A DNA stretch of 64,000 nt from DATBVX01 sp963696675 (GCA_963696675.1 CAVOLM010000061.1:48665-112664), one strand, 5' to 3'. Shown: positions 21,283-31,150, counted from the stretch's first letter. The notes: generated from the sequence alone by a model not told the origin. A program made the numbers and translations.

Positions 21283-22143
21283 ATGGCCATCGCAAAAGAC
21301 ATCCGGGTCAAGATCGCGAGTATCAAGAGTACTCAGAAGATCACCAAGGCCATGGAGATGGTCGCGGCGAGCAAGATGCGCCGTGCGCAGGAACGCATGC
21401 GCGCCGCGCGTCCCTACGCGGAAAAGATGCGTGTGGTGATCGGTCACCTCAATGAAGCCAACCCGGACTATCGGCATCCGTTCCTGGTCGAGCGCCCGGT
21501 GAAAGCCGTGGGCTTCATCCTCGTGAGCACGGACCGCGGCCTGTGCGGTTCGCTCAACGTCAATCTGTTCAGAAGCCTGCTCGCAGCGGCGCGCGACTGG
21601 CAACAAAAAGGCGCGACGATCTCGCTGTGTCTTTTGGGCTCCAAGGCGTTGCAGTTCTTTCGCCGCCTTGGCTTGCCGGTGCTCGCGCAGGCCGTCCAGC
21701 TTGGCGACCGCCCGCATATCAAGGATCTCATCGGCACGGTCAAGGTAATGCTTGACGCCTATAGTGAAGGCAAGATCGATCGGCTGTTCCTGCTGCACAA
21801 CACTTTCGTAAGCACGATGAGCCAGAAGCCTGCAATGACCCAACTTCTGCCCGTGGTGACCATGGACAAGGATCAGCTGCAGGAGCACTGGGACTATATC
21901 TACGAACCAGGCGCCGCGGAGATTCTTCCAGATGTGCTGATGCGCTACATCGAGTCACAGGTGTACCAGGGCGCCGTCGAGAACGTGGCTTGCGAGATGT
22001 CGGCGCGCATGGTTGCCATGAAGAGCGCATCCGACAACGCAGACAGCCTGATCGAAGAGCTTCAACTCATCTATAACAAGGCACGCCAGGCCGCGATCAC
22101 CAAGGAATTGTCGGAAATCGTGGGCGGCGCGGCGGCAGTTTGA
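21283..22143 (+). CDS. atpG: ATP synthase F1 subunit gamma
   Basis: 286 residues. The N-terminal helix (IRVKIASIKSTQKITKAMEMVAASKM) and C-terminal helix (ENVACEMSARMVAMKSASDNA) form the rotating central shaft; STDRGLCGSLNVNLF is the conserved core. Its stop lies 17 bp before the atpD start. Confidence 0.97.
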   Translation: MAIAKDIRVKIASIKSTQKITKAMEMVAASKMRRAQERMRAARPYAEKMRVVIGHLNEANPDYRHPFLVERPVKAVGFILVSTDRGLCGSLNVNLFRSLLAAARDWQQKGATISLCLLGSKALQFFRRLGLPVLAQAVQLGDRPHIKDLIGTVKVMLDAYSEGKIDRLFLLHNTFVSTMSQKPAMTQLLPVVTMDKDQLQEHWDYIYEPGAAEILPDVLMRYIESQVYQGAVENVACEMSARMVAMKSASDNADSLIEELQLIYNKARQAAITKELSEIVGGAAAV

Positions 22144-22160
22144 GGAACGAGGAACATCGA

Positions 22161-23558
22161 ATGAGCAGTGGCAAGATCGTTCAAGTCATCGGCGCGGTCG
22201 TTGACGTGGAGTTTCCACGCGACCAGATCCCCAAAATCTATCAAGCGCTCAAGCTCGACGACGTCGACCTGACGCTCGAGGTGCAGCAGCAGCTCGGTGA
22301 CGGCGTGGTCCGCACGATCGCGATGGGAGCCTCCGAAGGACTCAAGCGCGGCATGCCAGTCAAGAACACCGGTGCTCCGATATCGGTGCCCGTAGGAAGC
22401 GGCACGCTGGGGCGGATCATGGACGTTCTCGGGCACCCGGTGGACGAAGCGGGCCCGATCAAATCGCAGGAGCACTGGCCGATTCACCGTCCCGCGCCGA
22501 GCTATGAAGAACAGGCAGGCAGCCAGGATCTGCTGGAAACGGGAATGAAGGTCATCGATCTGCTGATCCCGTTCGCCAAGGGCGGCAAGATTGGTCTGTT
22601 TGGTGGAGCAGGCGTAGGCAAGACCGTCACGATGCTGGAGTTCATCAACAACATTGCCAAAGCCCACTCGGGGCTGTCGGTCTTCGCGGGCGTCGGTGAA
22701 CGCACGCGCGAAGGCAACGACTTCTACAACGAGATGACCGAATCGGGCGTAGTCGACAAGGTCGCGATGGTCTTCGGCCAGATGAATGAGCCGCCCGGTA
22801 ATCGCCTGCGTGTCGCGCTCACGGGGCTGACGATGGCGGAGTATTTTCGAGATGAGAAGGTAGCAGGCGGCAAGGGCCGGGACGTGCTGCTCTTCATCGA
22901 CAACATCTACCGGTACACGCTCGCGGGCACAGAAGTGTCGGCATTGCTGGGTCGCATGCCATCGGCGGTGGGCTATCAGCCGACACTGGCGGAAGAGATG
23001 GGCTTGCTCCAGGAGCGCATTACTTCGACGAAGACCGGTTCCATTACATCCATCCAGGCCGTGTATGTGCCGGCGGACGATTTGACCGACCCCTCGCCAG
23101 CGACCACGTTCGCTCACCTCGATGCTACGGTCGTGTTGTCTCGGCAGATCGCGGCGCTCGGCATTTACCCCGCGGTCGATCCGCTAGATTCCACCAGCCG
23201 CCAGCTGGACCCGCTGGTCGTGGGCGAAGAACACTACAACACGGCGCGTGGCGTGCAGGCGGTGCTGCAGCGGTACAAGGAGCTGCAGGACATCATCGCG
23301 ATTCTCGGCATGGACGAACTGTCGGAAGAGGACAAGCTTACGGTGGGTCGGGCGCGCAAGATCCAGCGCTTCCTGTCGCAGCCCTTCCACGTTGCGGAAG
23401 TGTTCACCGGCCAGAAGGGCAAGTACGTGTCGCTCAAGGACACGATTCGGGGCTTCAAAGGGATTCTGGCCGGCGAGTTCGATGCCTTGCCTGAGCAGGC
23501 GTTCTACATGGTGGGCACGATCGAGGAAGCGGTCGAGCAGGGCAAGAAACTCCAGTAG
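22161..23558 (+). CDS. atpD: ATP synthase F1 subunit beta
   Basis: 465 residues from the ATG at 22161, which has a GAGGAACGAGGAA ribosome site; an upstream in-frame start would add seven unconserved residues. Catalytic site: Walker A GGAGVGKT, the GERTREGNDFY segment with the catalytic Glu nearby, and Walker B LLFIDNIYR. The variant Asn-Ile-Tyr in place of the more common Asn-Ile-Phe is conservative. Confidence 0.98.
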   Translation: MSSGKIVQVIGAVVDVEFPRDQIPKIYQALKLDDVDLTLEVQQQLGDGVVRTIAMGASEGLKRGMPVKNTGAPISVPVGSGTLGRIMDVLGHPVDEAGPIKSQEHWPIHRPAPSYEEQAGSQDLLETGMKVIDLLIPFAKGGKIGLFGGAGVGKTVTMLEFINNIAKAHSGLSVFAGVGERTREGNDFYNEMTESGVVDKVAMVFGQMNEPPGNRLRVALTGLTMAEYFRDEKVAGGKGRDVLLFIDNIYRYTLAGTEVSALLGRMPSAVGYQPTLAEEMGLLQERITSTKTGSITSIQAVYVPADDLTDPSPATTFAHLDATVVLSRQIAALGIYPAVDPLDSTSRQLDPLVVGEEHYNTARGVQAVLQRYKELQDIIAILGMDELSEEDKLTVGRARKIQRFLSQPFHVAEVFTGQKGKYVSLKDTIRGFKGILAGEFDALPEQAFYMVGTIEEAVEQGKKLQ

Positions 23559-23560
23559 TC

Positions 23561-23983
23561 ATGGCCAACACCATTCACGTCGACATCGTGAGCGCGGAAG
23601 GAGAGATCTTCTCCGGTGCCGCGACGATGGTGTTTGCGCCGGCTTCGCAAGGCGAGATCGGTATCGCTCCTCGTCATGCGCCATTACTCACGACACTAAA
23701 ACCGGGCGAGGTCCGCGTGCAGACGCCAGAGGGCGAGGAACAGTACTTCTATGTCGGCGGTGGAGCCATCGAGGTGCAGCCACATCTGGTGACGGTGCTG
23801 GCAGATACGGCGCTTCGCGCGAAGGATATCGATGAAGCCGCAGCCCTCGCGGCGAAGCAGCGCGCCGAGGATGCACTCAAGGACAGAGTGGGACACATCG
23901 AGATTGCCGAAGCACAAGCCGAGTTGGCGCGTGCCGCGGCACAGTTGAAAGCCATCGAGCGGCTCAGAAAACTAAGAAAGTAG
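23561..23983 (+). CDS. atpC: ATP synthase F1 subunit epsilon
   Basis: 140 residues. The N-terminal beta-sandwich includes VSAEGEIFSGAATMV and GEIGIAPRHAPLLTTLKPG; the C-terminal helical hairpin (about 90-138) can insert into F1 and inhibit hydrolysis. Last gene of the operon; a strong hairpin follows 25 bp after the stop. Confidence 0.97.
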   Translation: MANTIHVDIVSAEGEIFSGAATMVFAPASQGEIGIAPRHAPLLTTLKPGEVRVQTPEGEEQYFYVGGGAIEVQPHLVTVLADTALRAKDIDEAAALAAKQRAEDALKDRVGHIEIAEAQAELARAAAQLKAIERLRKLRK

Positions 23984-24007
23984 TCGCTTCAGATCCCCGC
24001 GAATCAG

Positions 24008-24033
24008 GGGAGGGGCCCGTGCGAGCCCCTCCC
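24008..24033. terminator. Hairpin terminating the atp operon
   Basis: GGGAGGGGC (24008-24016) and GCCCCTCCC (24025-24033) form a perfect 9-bp GC-rich stem with an 8-nt loop. No T run follows on the plus strand. It lies between the convergent ends of atpC and the secreted-protein gene and could block transcription from both sides. Confidence 0.6.
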
Positions 24034-24041
24034 GTGTCTGC

Positions 24042-24485
24042 TCACTTCAGCTTGAGTTCCTGGATGTACTCGATGCCGAGTGATTCGCGCATCTTGCCGC
24101 GATCCACCGACGCCTTGTCGGCCCCGGAGCGTGAACCCCAGACCTTATTGGAGATCGGCTCCTGGCGATCGTCCAGGCCGTCCAGTGCTGCCCAGTTCTT
24201 GTACGTAATGGTGAGATAAAGATCCGGCTCGCTTGGATTACGCGAGTTGGTCGCAAATACGGCGTAATCCACGATCAATCCGGCTTTCTTGTATTCCTCC
24301 ATGATTCCCTTGTAGGTCGTGGCGAGGTACTTCATGTACGCGTCGAACATGCCCGGCAATATCTTGATGGATGAAACCTGTGTGACGGGCCCTTCCGTGT
24401 AGGAACGCTCTTCCTGCGCAAGAGGGCTTGTTGCTGCAAGAAGCAGCGAGGCCGCGAGCAACGGCCCAATGATGCGTTTGATCAT
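24042..24485 (-). CDS. Secreted protein of unknown function, paralogue A
   Basis: 147 residues with a signal peptide (about 1-23, cleavage near PLAQ-E). The mature part begins EERSYTEGPVTQVSSIKILPGMFDAYM and has a compact alpha/beta pattern reminiscent of dimeric ferredoxin-like barrels, but I do not recognise a named family. The adjacent upstream gene encodes a protein of the same length that matches along its whole length, including NPSEPDLYLTI-YKNW and GI-YIQELKLK at the end. Only 15 bp separate the two, so they form an operon created by duplication. Confidence 0.75.
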   Translation of the reverse strand: MIKRIIGPLLAASLLLAATSPLAQEERSYTEGPVTQVSSIKILPGMFDAYMKYLATTYKGIMEEYKKAGLIVDYAVFATNSRNPSEPDLYLTITYKNWAALDGLDDRQEPISNKVWGSRSGADKASVDRGKMRESLGIEYIQELKLK

Positions 24486-24500
24486 GTGAATCCTCTTGTT

Positions 24501-24944
24501 TTACTTGAGCTTCAGTTCTTGAATGTATTGGATGCCCAGGACCTCGCGAATTTTCTCGCGGTCGATGTATCCCTGGTTTGCTTGGGTCGTGGAGCCATAG
24601 ACCTTCTTGTCGATGGGGTCAGTCTTGTCCCGCAAGCCATCGAGCGCGCCCCAGTTCTTGTAGACGATCGTCAGGTACAGGTCGGGCTCGCTGGGGTTGC
24701 GAGCATTGGTCGTGTAAACCCCGTAGTCGACGATCAGACCGGCTTTCTTGTATTCCTCATTGGCGGCTTTCCAGGTTTTTTGCAGCCACGCCATGTAAGC
24801 ATCAAAACCACCTGGCTTGATCTTGATGGCCGATATTTCCATGACCGCGCCTTCGGTATAAGAGCGCTCTTCCTGGGCCAGAGCATTCATTGACGCAAGC
24901 ATCAGCGAGGCCGCGAGCAGCAGCCCGGTGAATCGTCTCAACAT
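24501..24944 (-). CDS. Secreted protein of unknown function, paralogue B
   Basis: 147 residues from the ATG at 24944, which follows GAGGAG with a 6-nt spacing; the frame continues upstream to 25046 without conservation. Signal peptide about 1-23 (SMNALAQ-E). The mature protein matches its downstream neighbour nearly residue for residue in the blocks EERSYTEG, EEYKKAGLIVDY and RNPSEPDLYLT. Two intact diverged copies suggest selection for both. Function unknown. Confidence 0.75.
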   Translation of the reverse strand: MLRRFTGLLLAASLMLASMNALAQEERSYTEGAVMEISAIKIKPGGFDAYMAWLQKTWKAANEEYKKAGLIVDYGVYTTNARNPSEPDLYLTIVYKNWGALDGLRDKTDPIDKKVYGSTTQANQGYIDREKIREVLGIQYIQELKLK

Positions 24945-25139
24945 GAAATTCTCCTCGTTTTCTTGTAGTACTAATTCGATCGCGTGAGGCGATCGGTAGG
25001 ACAGCGCGCACTCTACGCGCGGCCGTCTGAAAGCGTCAACGCCCATACCCGCGTCCGACTCGGCTACAATTCCCGCACATTCCGTCGCTTAGGTGCAAAG
25101 GATGGCTCGACTGGCTGGATTCGAAAAGGAAGCCCGCGG

Positions 25140-26507
25140 TTGAAACTCAGTGTCGTTATCCTGGCGGCCGGACAGGGCAAGCGGATGAATTCCGATCTGC
25201 CGAAGGTCCTGCAACCGCTAGCCGGCCGACCGCTCCTTTCGCACGTGATCGACTGTGCTCGGAGTCTCGACCCGGACTCGATTCACGTCGTGTACGGCTA
25301 CGGTGGCGAGCAGGTCCGGCAAGCACTGAACGATGCGTCCGTGCAGTGGGTCCTCCAGCCGGAGCAACAAGGTACCGGCCACGCGTTGATGCAGGCAATG
25401 CCGTCGATCACCGACGATGAAACCGTACTCGTGCTCTATGGCGATGTTCCGCTCGTCAGGCACGAAACCCTGATGCAGCTCGTCGCGCAGTCGGGCGAGC
25501 GCTCGATTGCGGTGCTCAGTGTCATCCTCGACGATCCGGCCGGCTACGGCCGAGTCTTGCGAGATGCTGCGGGCAACGTGGTGCGGATCGTGGAAGAGAA
25601 GGATGCCACCACCAAGGAACGCGGCATACGTGAGGTCAATACGGGCCTGCTGGCTGCACAGGCGCGGCACCTGCGTCGCTGGCTCGGGGCGCTCCGTAAT
25701 GACAACGCGCAGTCTGAGTACTACCTTACCGATGTCGTCGTCGCGGCGGTGAAGGGCGGATTCAGGATCAACGGTGTCGTGGCCGGCGACGTGACCGAGG
25801 TACTGGGTATCAACGACAAGGTTCAGCTCGCCGAAGTTGAAGCCGCGCATCGACGCCGCAAGGCAACTGAGCTGATGCTGGCAGGCGTGACATTGGCCGA
25901 CCCCGCGCGCCTCGACGTGCGTGGCACCGTGACCGTCGGGCGCGACGTCTACATCGATGTGAATGTCGTGCTGGTTGGCGACGTCAAGCTGGGTGATCGG
26001 GTTCGGATAGGGCCCAACTGCTATTTGCGCGACTGCGAGATCGGCGCCGATACCGAACTGTTTCCCAACTGCGTGATGGATCGTGCAGTGATCGGCAACG
26101 GTTGTCAGGTCGGTCCGTTTGCACGCCTGCGTCCAGGTACCGTCCTGCATCGCGACGTGCACATCGGAAATTTTGTCGAGGTGAAGAAGAGCGAGATCGG
26201 TGCGGGCGCCAAAGCCAACCATCTCACCTATCTTGGTGATGCCGTCATCGGTGCCAGGGTCAACGTAGGCGCAGGCACCATCACCTGCAACTACGACGGC
26301 GCCAACAAGTGGCGTACAGACATTGGTGACGGCGCGTTCATCGGCTCGGGCACGATGCTGGTCGCGCCGGTGCAGGTTGGTAGCAACGCGACGATCGGTG
26401 CGGGTTCCGTCATCACGAAGCCCGCACCTGCCGGCAAGCTCACGCTGGAGCGCGGCAAGCAAGTGACGGTCGAGGGCTGGAAGGCACCGGTCAAGAAAGA
26501 AGCCTGA
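25140..26507 (+). CDS. glmU: Bifunctional GlcNAc-1-P uridyltransferase / GlcN-1-P acetyltransferase
   Basis: GlmU makes UDP-GlcNAc for peptidoglycan and LPS. The uridyltransferase domain opens with LSVVILAAGQGKRMNSDLPKVLQ; the C-terminal acetyltransferase is a left-handed beta-helix of hexapeptide repeats (about 250-440), with GNFVEVKKSEIGAGAKANHL and the YLGDAVIGA segment. The start is a TTG at 25140 preceded by AAAGGAAG; this gives 455 residues, as in E. coli (456). glmS follows 120 bp downstream. Confidence 0.96.
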   Translation: MKLSVVILAAGQGKRMNSDLPKVLQPLAGRPLLSHVIDCARSLDPDSIHVVYGYGGEQVRQALNDASVQWVLQPEQQGTGHALMQAMPSITDDETVLVLYGDVPLVRHETLMQLVAQSGERSIAVLSVILDDPAGYGRVLRDAAGNVVRIVEEKDATTKERGIREVNTGLLAAQARHLRRWLGALRNDNAQSEYYLTDVVVAAVKGGFRINGVVAGDVTEVLGINDKVQLAEVEAAHRRRKATELMLAGVTLADPARLDVRGTVTVGRDVYIDVNVVLVGDVKLGDRVRIGPNCYLRDCEIGADTELFPNCVMDRAVIGNGCQVGPFARLRPGTVLHRDVHIGNFVEVKKSEIGAGAKANHLTYLGDAVIGARVNVGAGTITCNYDGANKWRTDIGDGAFIGSGTMLVAPVQVGSNATIGAGSVITKPAPAGKLTLERGKQVTVEGWKAPVKKEA

Positions 26508-26577
26508 GACCTGATTCACACGCTGTTGCGCTAGCCAATGCACGCAGCGCACGTCTGTAGCAGACTTCAGGTCCCTC
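26508..26577 (+). terminator. Structured spacer between glmU and glmS
   Basis: GACCTGA at 26508-26514 pairs with TCAGGTC at 26567-26573, enclosing a smaller hairpin GTCTG-TAG-CAGAC (26553-26565), and is followed by CCTCTTTT. It may be a weak terminator after glmU or a leader structure of the glmS message. No catalytic glmS ribozyme core is recognisable. Confidence 0.4.
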
Positions 26578-26627
26578 TTTTGGTCACCGGGCTGCAAATC
26601 GGGATCGCAGATTGAGATAACCAAAGA

Positions 26628-28463
26628 ATGTGTGGAATTGTCGGAGCTGTCGCTGAGCGCAACGTCGTCCCGATCCTCATCGAGGGTCTGAAGCGGCTCG
26701 AATACCGTGGCTACGATTCGGCGGGGATCGCGGTGCTGAACGGTAAGGGCAAGCTGGAGTACCAGAAGGCGGTCGGCAAGGTCGCGCAGCTCGAAGCAAG
26801 GCTCGCTGCACATCCGCTGTCGGGCAAGCTGGGCTTTGCGCATACGCGTTGGGCGACGCATGGCGGTGTAACCGAGGCCAACGCCCATCCGCATGTCTCC
26901 GGCGACCGTGTCGCCGTGATTCACAACGGCATCATCGAGAACTACGAGCCGCTCAAGGCCGAGCTGGTAGCAAAGGGCTATCGCTTCGCGTCCGAAACGG
27001 ACACCGAAGTCATCGCTCACCTCGTGCATGACCAGCTCAAGCAGGGTCACGACCTGCCCGAAGCCGTGCGCCTGTCTGTGCAGCGGTTCACGGGCGCGTA
27101 CGCGCTTGCTGGTGTTTGATGCGCGTGATCCGGATCGAATCGTCGTGGCACGCATCGCGAGCCCGCTCGTGATCGGGCTCGGCATCGGCGAGAATTTTAT
27201 CGCGAGCGGCGTGCCTGCGCTGCTGCCCGTGACCCAGCGATTCATCTACCTGGAGCAGGGCGACCTTGCCGAAATCACTCGCGACAAGGTGCGCGTGTTT
27301 CGCCCCGATGGCTCCACTGTCACGCGCCCGGTGCATGAGACGCGCTGGACCCCAGAAGCCGCCGAGAAGGGGCCCTATCGCCACTACATGCAGAAGGAAA
27401 TCTTCGAGCAGCCGGCGGCGCTTGCCAACACTCTTTACGGGCGGGTTGCGGACAAACGTGTACTCGCAGAATCCCTCGGCCCTGCGGCCGCGCAATTGCT
27501 GCCTCAGGTGCAACAGATACACATCGTCGCTTGCGGCACGAGCTATCACGCCGGCTGCGTAGCCAAGTACTGGATCGAGTCACTGGCGGGCATTCCGTGC
27601 CAGGTGGAGATTGCGAGTGAATATCGATACCGGCAGGTCGTGGTGCCGGCGGGCACGCTGTTCGTAACTCTCTCGCAGTCCGGCGAGACGGCCGACACGC
27701 TCGAGGCATTGCGCATGGCCAAGCGCGCCGGCTATCTGGGCTCGCTCACCGTCTGCAACAGTCCGCACAGTTCGATGGTGCGCGAATCCGATCTGGTCAT
27801 GATGACGCATGCCGGGCCGGAGATCGGTGTCGCGAGCACCAAGGCGTTTACTACTCAACTACTCTCGCTGTTGCTGGTTGCATTGATGCTCGGGCGACAG
27901 CGAGGCCTGGCGCCACAGCGCGAGGCGGAGTTCGTCGGTCACCTGGTTCACGCGGCGGTCGCCGTGGAGCAGGTGCTCGAGATGGACGAGTAAGTTGCGT
28001 TTGCTGGCGGAGGAGTTCGCCGAAAAACATCACACCCTGTTTCTCGGCCGCGGACCGATGTGGCCGATTGCCATGGAAGGCGCGCTCAAGCTCAAGGAGA
28101 TCTCCTACATCCATGCCGAGGCCTATGCGGCCGGCGAGCTCAAGCACGGGCCACTGGCGCTCATCGACGAGGAAATGCCTGTCGTCGTCGTCGCGCCGAA
28201 CAACGACCTGCTCGACAAGCTGAAAGCCAACATGCAGGTCGTGCGCGCACGCGGCGGGCAGCTCTATGTGTTCGCGGATCGCGAAACGGGATTGAAATCG
28301 GAGCCGGGGACGACAGTGATCGACGATGCCGCATGCTGACCGCCTGATCGCACCGATCGTGTACACCGTTCCGCTGCAGCTGCTCGCCTATCACGTTGCC
28401 GTGCTCAAGGGCACCGACATCGACCAGCCTCGCAATCTCGCCAAGTCCGTAACCGTGGAGTAG
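26628..28463 (+). CDS. glmS: Glutamine-fructose-6-phosphate aminotransferase (three frameshifts)
   Basis: GlmS makes glucosamine-6-phosphate, feeding GlmU. The N-terminal nucleophile Cys2 is in MCGIVGAV; GFAHTRWATHGGVTEANAHPH and HNGIIENYEPLK belong to the glutaminase domain. Isomerase-domain signatures are ACGTSYHAG, TLSQSGETADT and EVGVAST-like EIGVASTKAFT. The frame changes near 27106, 27985 and 28326, and the protein closes with the canonical DQPRNLAKSVTVE. Total 611 codons against 609 in E. coli, so the slips are probably sequence errors in an essential gene. Confidence 0.95.
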
Positions 28464-28546
28464 GCTGGTCGCAACAAGAACTCGCGGCCGCCAAACGCTG
28501 GTGGTATTCTCCGCCGCCCTTTTTCAGGCTGCAGGAGTACTCGCGC

Positions 28547-29158
28547 ATGACTCGAATCGGTTCCTGGCGTCACTGGATCGCACCGTTGGTGTTGGCTACA
28601 ACGCTAGGTGCGTGTGGTGGGCAGAAGGAGCCGGCCCAGAAAGCAGTAGCGGATGCGGAGGCGGCGATCTCAGCTCTCAGGAGCGATGCCGCGAAACTCG
28701 CACCCGATGACCTGAGCGCACTTGACGAATCGCTGGTCGGGCTTAAGGCCGACTTCGAGCGCCAGGACTATCAGGCCGTGATTGCAGCGTCGCCGGTGCT
28801 GATGACACGCGTCGGGGCGGTCCAAGAGACGATTTCCGCACGCAAAGCGGAGCAGGTTGCTCACGCGGCGCAGCTCACCGAGAGTTGGAATACGCTGAGC
28901 GCCGAAGTGCCCGAAATGGTGGATGCGGTAAATGCGCGCGTCGAGTCGCTGGTGCGAACCAAGAAACTTCCAACGGGCATGAACACCGCTAGTTTCGAAT
29001 CAACGCGCGCAGCTGCCACTGACATGACGCAGACATGGCAGAAGGCGCTGGGCGCATTTGCCAATGACAACATGGACGAAGCCGTGGGCAGTGCACAGGC
29101 GGCAAAACAGAAAGGGGCTGAAGTGATGAATACACTGGGAATGAAGCCGAACACCTGA
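28547..29158 (+). CDS. Helical lipoprotein of unknown function
   Basis: 203 residues. The lipobox LGAC puts the lipidated Cys at about residue 23 after a hydrophobic signal. The rest is Ala/Glu/Asp/Lys-rich with long predicted helices and no known domain that I recognise. A strong rho-independent terminator follows 27 bp after the stop, so it is monocistronic or the last gene after glmS. Confidence 0.7.
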   Translation: MTRIGSWRHWIAPLVLATTLGACGGQKEPAQKAVADAEAAISALRSDAAKLAPDDLSALDESLVGLKADFERQDYQAVIAASPVLMTRVGAVQETISARKAEQVAHAAQLTESWNTLSAEVPEMVDAVNARVESLVRTKKLPTGMNTASFESTRAAATDMTQTWQKALGAFANDNMDEAVGSAQAAKQKGAEVMNTLGMKPNT

Positions 29159-29185
29159 CGCTCGGCACACATTTCGAATCACGGA

Positions 29186-29217
29186 ATGCCCCGGCTCAGA
29201 ACCGGGGCATTTTTTTT
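29186..29217 (+). terminator. Rho-independent terminator
   Basis: ATGCCCCGG (29186-29194) and CCGGGGCAT (29202-29210) form a perfect 9-bp stem with a 7-nt loop, followed by a run of eight T residues ending at 29217. It terminates the lipoprotein gene just before the LysE-family gene. Confidence 0.92.
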
Positions 29218-29225
29218 GGTGGACC

Positions 29226-29831
29226 ATGAACGGACTGCACGCGTTTCTGTTCGGAGTCTCGTTGGCAATCGCGATTGGGCCGATCGCACTGCTCATCATC
29301 CATAACGGTCTCAACCACGGGATGAGTGTCGCGGTGCGTAGCGCAGTCGGCGCTGCCACCGCGGATCTGCTCTACAGCCTGGTCGCATTCATCATCGGCG
29401 CGCGTGTGGTCGCGGCGCTCAGCACCCATGAACGTGCGATTCACGTCGTGAGCGGAGCGGCGCTAATCGGGGTGGGCCTATGGCTGGCCGCAAGAGCGGC
29501 GCGCCCGGCTCGGACGGCCGATGAGATGCGAAAACCAGCGGACCCCAAGCGCGCGGGCTTCCGGGTGACACTGCTGCTGACGCTTGCGAACCCGCTGACG
29601 CTCGCGATCTTTCTCGGCTTTGCGGGCCAGTTGTCGCTCGGTGGAGACAGCCGTGCTGCTGTGTTCTTGTCGTTCTGCGTATTTATGGGCAGCCTGCTGG
29701 TGCAAATGATGTTTGCCCTCTTAGGCGTTTCGCTCGGCAAATGGGTCACGGATCGGCGTGCAATCGGCGTGCTAAATTTCGTCAGTGCAGTGGCAATCAT
29801 CGCGTTTGGTGTGAAGGGGGTCCTGTCATGA
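29226..29831 (+). CDS. LysE/RhtB-family amino-acid exporter
   Basis: 201 residues with about six membrane helices. The N-terminal FLFGVSLAIAIGPIALLIIHNGLNHG segment matches the conserved first helices of LysE/RhtB exporters, and LTLANPLTLAIFLGF is the second-half repeat. Substrate unknown. Its stop overlaps the ATG of the next gene (ATGA). Confidence 0.88.
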   Translation: MNGLHAFLFGVSLAIAIGPIALLIIHNGLNHGMSVAVRSAVGAATADLLYSLVAFIIGARVVAALSTHERAIHVVSGAALIGVGLWLAARAARPARTADEMRKPADPKRAGFRVTLLLTLANPLTLAIFLGFAGQLSLGGDSRAAVFLSFCVFMGSLLVQMMFALLGVSLGKWVTDRRAIGVLNFVSAVAIIAFGVKGVLS

Positions 29832-30688
29832 GATTGGCCGGTCGAGCAGTGAGGCAAGGCATGGAGACCCGCATGACCGGTATCCGGGCAGGCGCGCCGC
29901 TTGGCGTCCTCGGTTTGTTACTCCTCGGAGGGCCTGGTCAGGCGCAGGAAACAATCGATACGCCGTTCAACGATCACGTTCGGCTGACGGCCGGGCTGTT
30001 GTCGGCCACGGCGGATACGGAATTGCGCCTCGATGCGGATGACGGCACGCCCGGCACGCCCGTGAGTGCGGAAGACGATCTGGGACTATCGGATCGAGGT
30101 GAGTTTGCCGACGTGGAAGCAGAGGTACGCATTCGCGAGCGGCATTTCGTGCGCTTCAATTATTTCCGGCTGGATCGCAGCGCCACGACGACAATCACGC
30201 GGGAGATCCAATTCGGCAACGACACGTTCGAGCCCGGAGATGCGGTCGAGTCATCGCTGGACCTGCGTGAGTTCACCGCCACCTATGCTTACCGCTTTCT
30301 TCGCAAACCTCGCTTCGAACTCTATGGCAGCTTCGGAATCCATCTGACGGAGCTCATCGCCGCAGGGCGGGTTCAAGCACGCGATCTGCGGGAAGACGAG
30401 CGCGATGTTGCGCCCCTTCCGGCATTGGGCTTGGGCGCAGAGGTCGGTTTCACGAACCGCATCTACATGAGTGTGTTTGTCGATTACCTGCAAGCCAACG
30501 TGAACGATTTTGAAGGCGAAATCCTCGACGCAAGAATTACCGCGCTCTATCGCTTCACGCGTAACCTCAGCGCGGGCCTTGGCTATTTCTTACTCGAACG
30601 TACGGTAGATTCTTTCGATCTTGACGACTCCGGTCACTTCAAGCTCACCGACTCCGGGGGCGAACTGTTCCTGCGGATGAGTTTCTAA
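29828..30688 (+). CDS. Outer-membrane beta-barrel protein of unknown function
   Basis: About 286 residues. Signal peptide ending at GPGQAQ, then alternating beta-strand patterns and a C-terminal Phe (LFLRMSF), the usual recognition signal for outer-membrane assembly. The first ATG (29828) overlaps the LysE stop; ATGs at 29861 and 29873 would give more normal signal peptides. Specific function not recognised. Confidence 0.75.
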   Translation: MRLAGRAVRQGMETRMTGIRAGAPLGVLGLLLLGGPGQAQETIDTPFNDHVRLTAGLLSATADTELRLDADDGTPGTPVSAEDDLGLSDRGEFADVEAEVRIRERHFVRFNYFRLDRSATTTITREIQFGNDTFEPGDAVESSLDLREFTATYAYRFLRKPRFELYGSFGIHLTELIAAGRVQARDLREDERDVAPLPALGLGAEVGFTNRIYMSVFVDYLQANVNDFEGEILDARITALYRFTRNLSAGLGYFLLERTVDSFDLDDSGHFKLTDSGGELFLRMSF

Positions 30689-30865
30689 CTCGTCTGTATC
30701 GGCACGAACCCGACGAGCATTCTGTAGGCGTTGAACTACAGAGGCCGCGAGCGTTTGCTCGCCGGCTCTGCCTTGCCCAGGAGGCACGACATGGTTCGCC
30801 AACAACGCCTGGAGATACGCCACTTCTTCAGAACTGATGCAGACGTTTTCCGACGCTGGTTTGGA

Positions 30866-31150
30866 TTAGCTGGCCCAACGGGTAAAGCGGCGCACGCCGG
30901 AGATCAATAGCACAGCACGGCTTGACCAGCGTACGAAGCCAGTTGGCCCAAGAATCGCGAGCAGACCCAGTCCCGCTGCAAGGAGCAATGGTGCAGAGGT
31001 CAACCGTTTCGCGATCTCAATCACTCTGTCCGTATGGTGTAGTCGTCGCTGCAGATCGTCGCTGATCTCCAGGAGCTCTGCTCGTTGGGCGGCGCACCTC
31101 AGTTGCAATTGCTGGCGACGTTCGCTAATCGCAGATGTGTGGTCGTTCAT
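30866..31150 (-). CDS. YqjK-like small membrane protein
   Basis: 94 residues. An N-terminal coiled region rich in Gln and Arg (SERRQQLQLRCAAQRAEL) is followed by one or two hydrophobic segments (about 52-70 and 74-86). The arrangement resembles YqjK, which accompanies YqjE and YqjD. Its start overlaps the yqjE-like stop by 4 bp. Role unknown. Confidence 0.65.
   Translation of the reverse strand: MNDHTSAISERRQQLQLRCAAQRAELLEISDDLQRRLHHTDRVIEIAKRLTSAPLLLAAGLGLLAILGPTGFVRWSSRAVLLISGVRRFTRWAS

Noticed and set aside
25218..27245. 675-codon open frame on the minus strand
   Set aside because: It lies opposite glmU and glmS, has low-complexity Arg/His/Asp-rich sequence and no recognisable domain; an antisense shadow of high-GC coding DNA.
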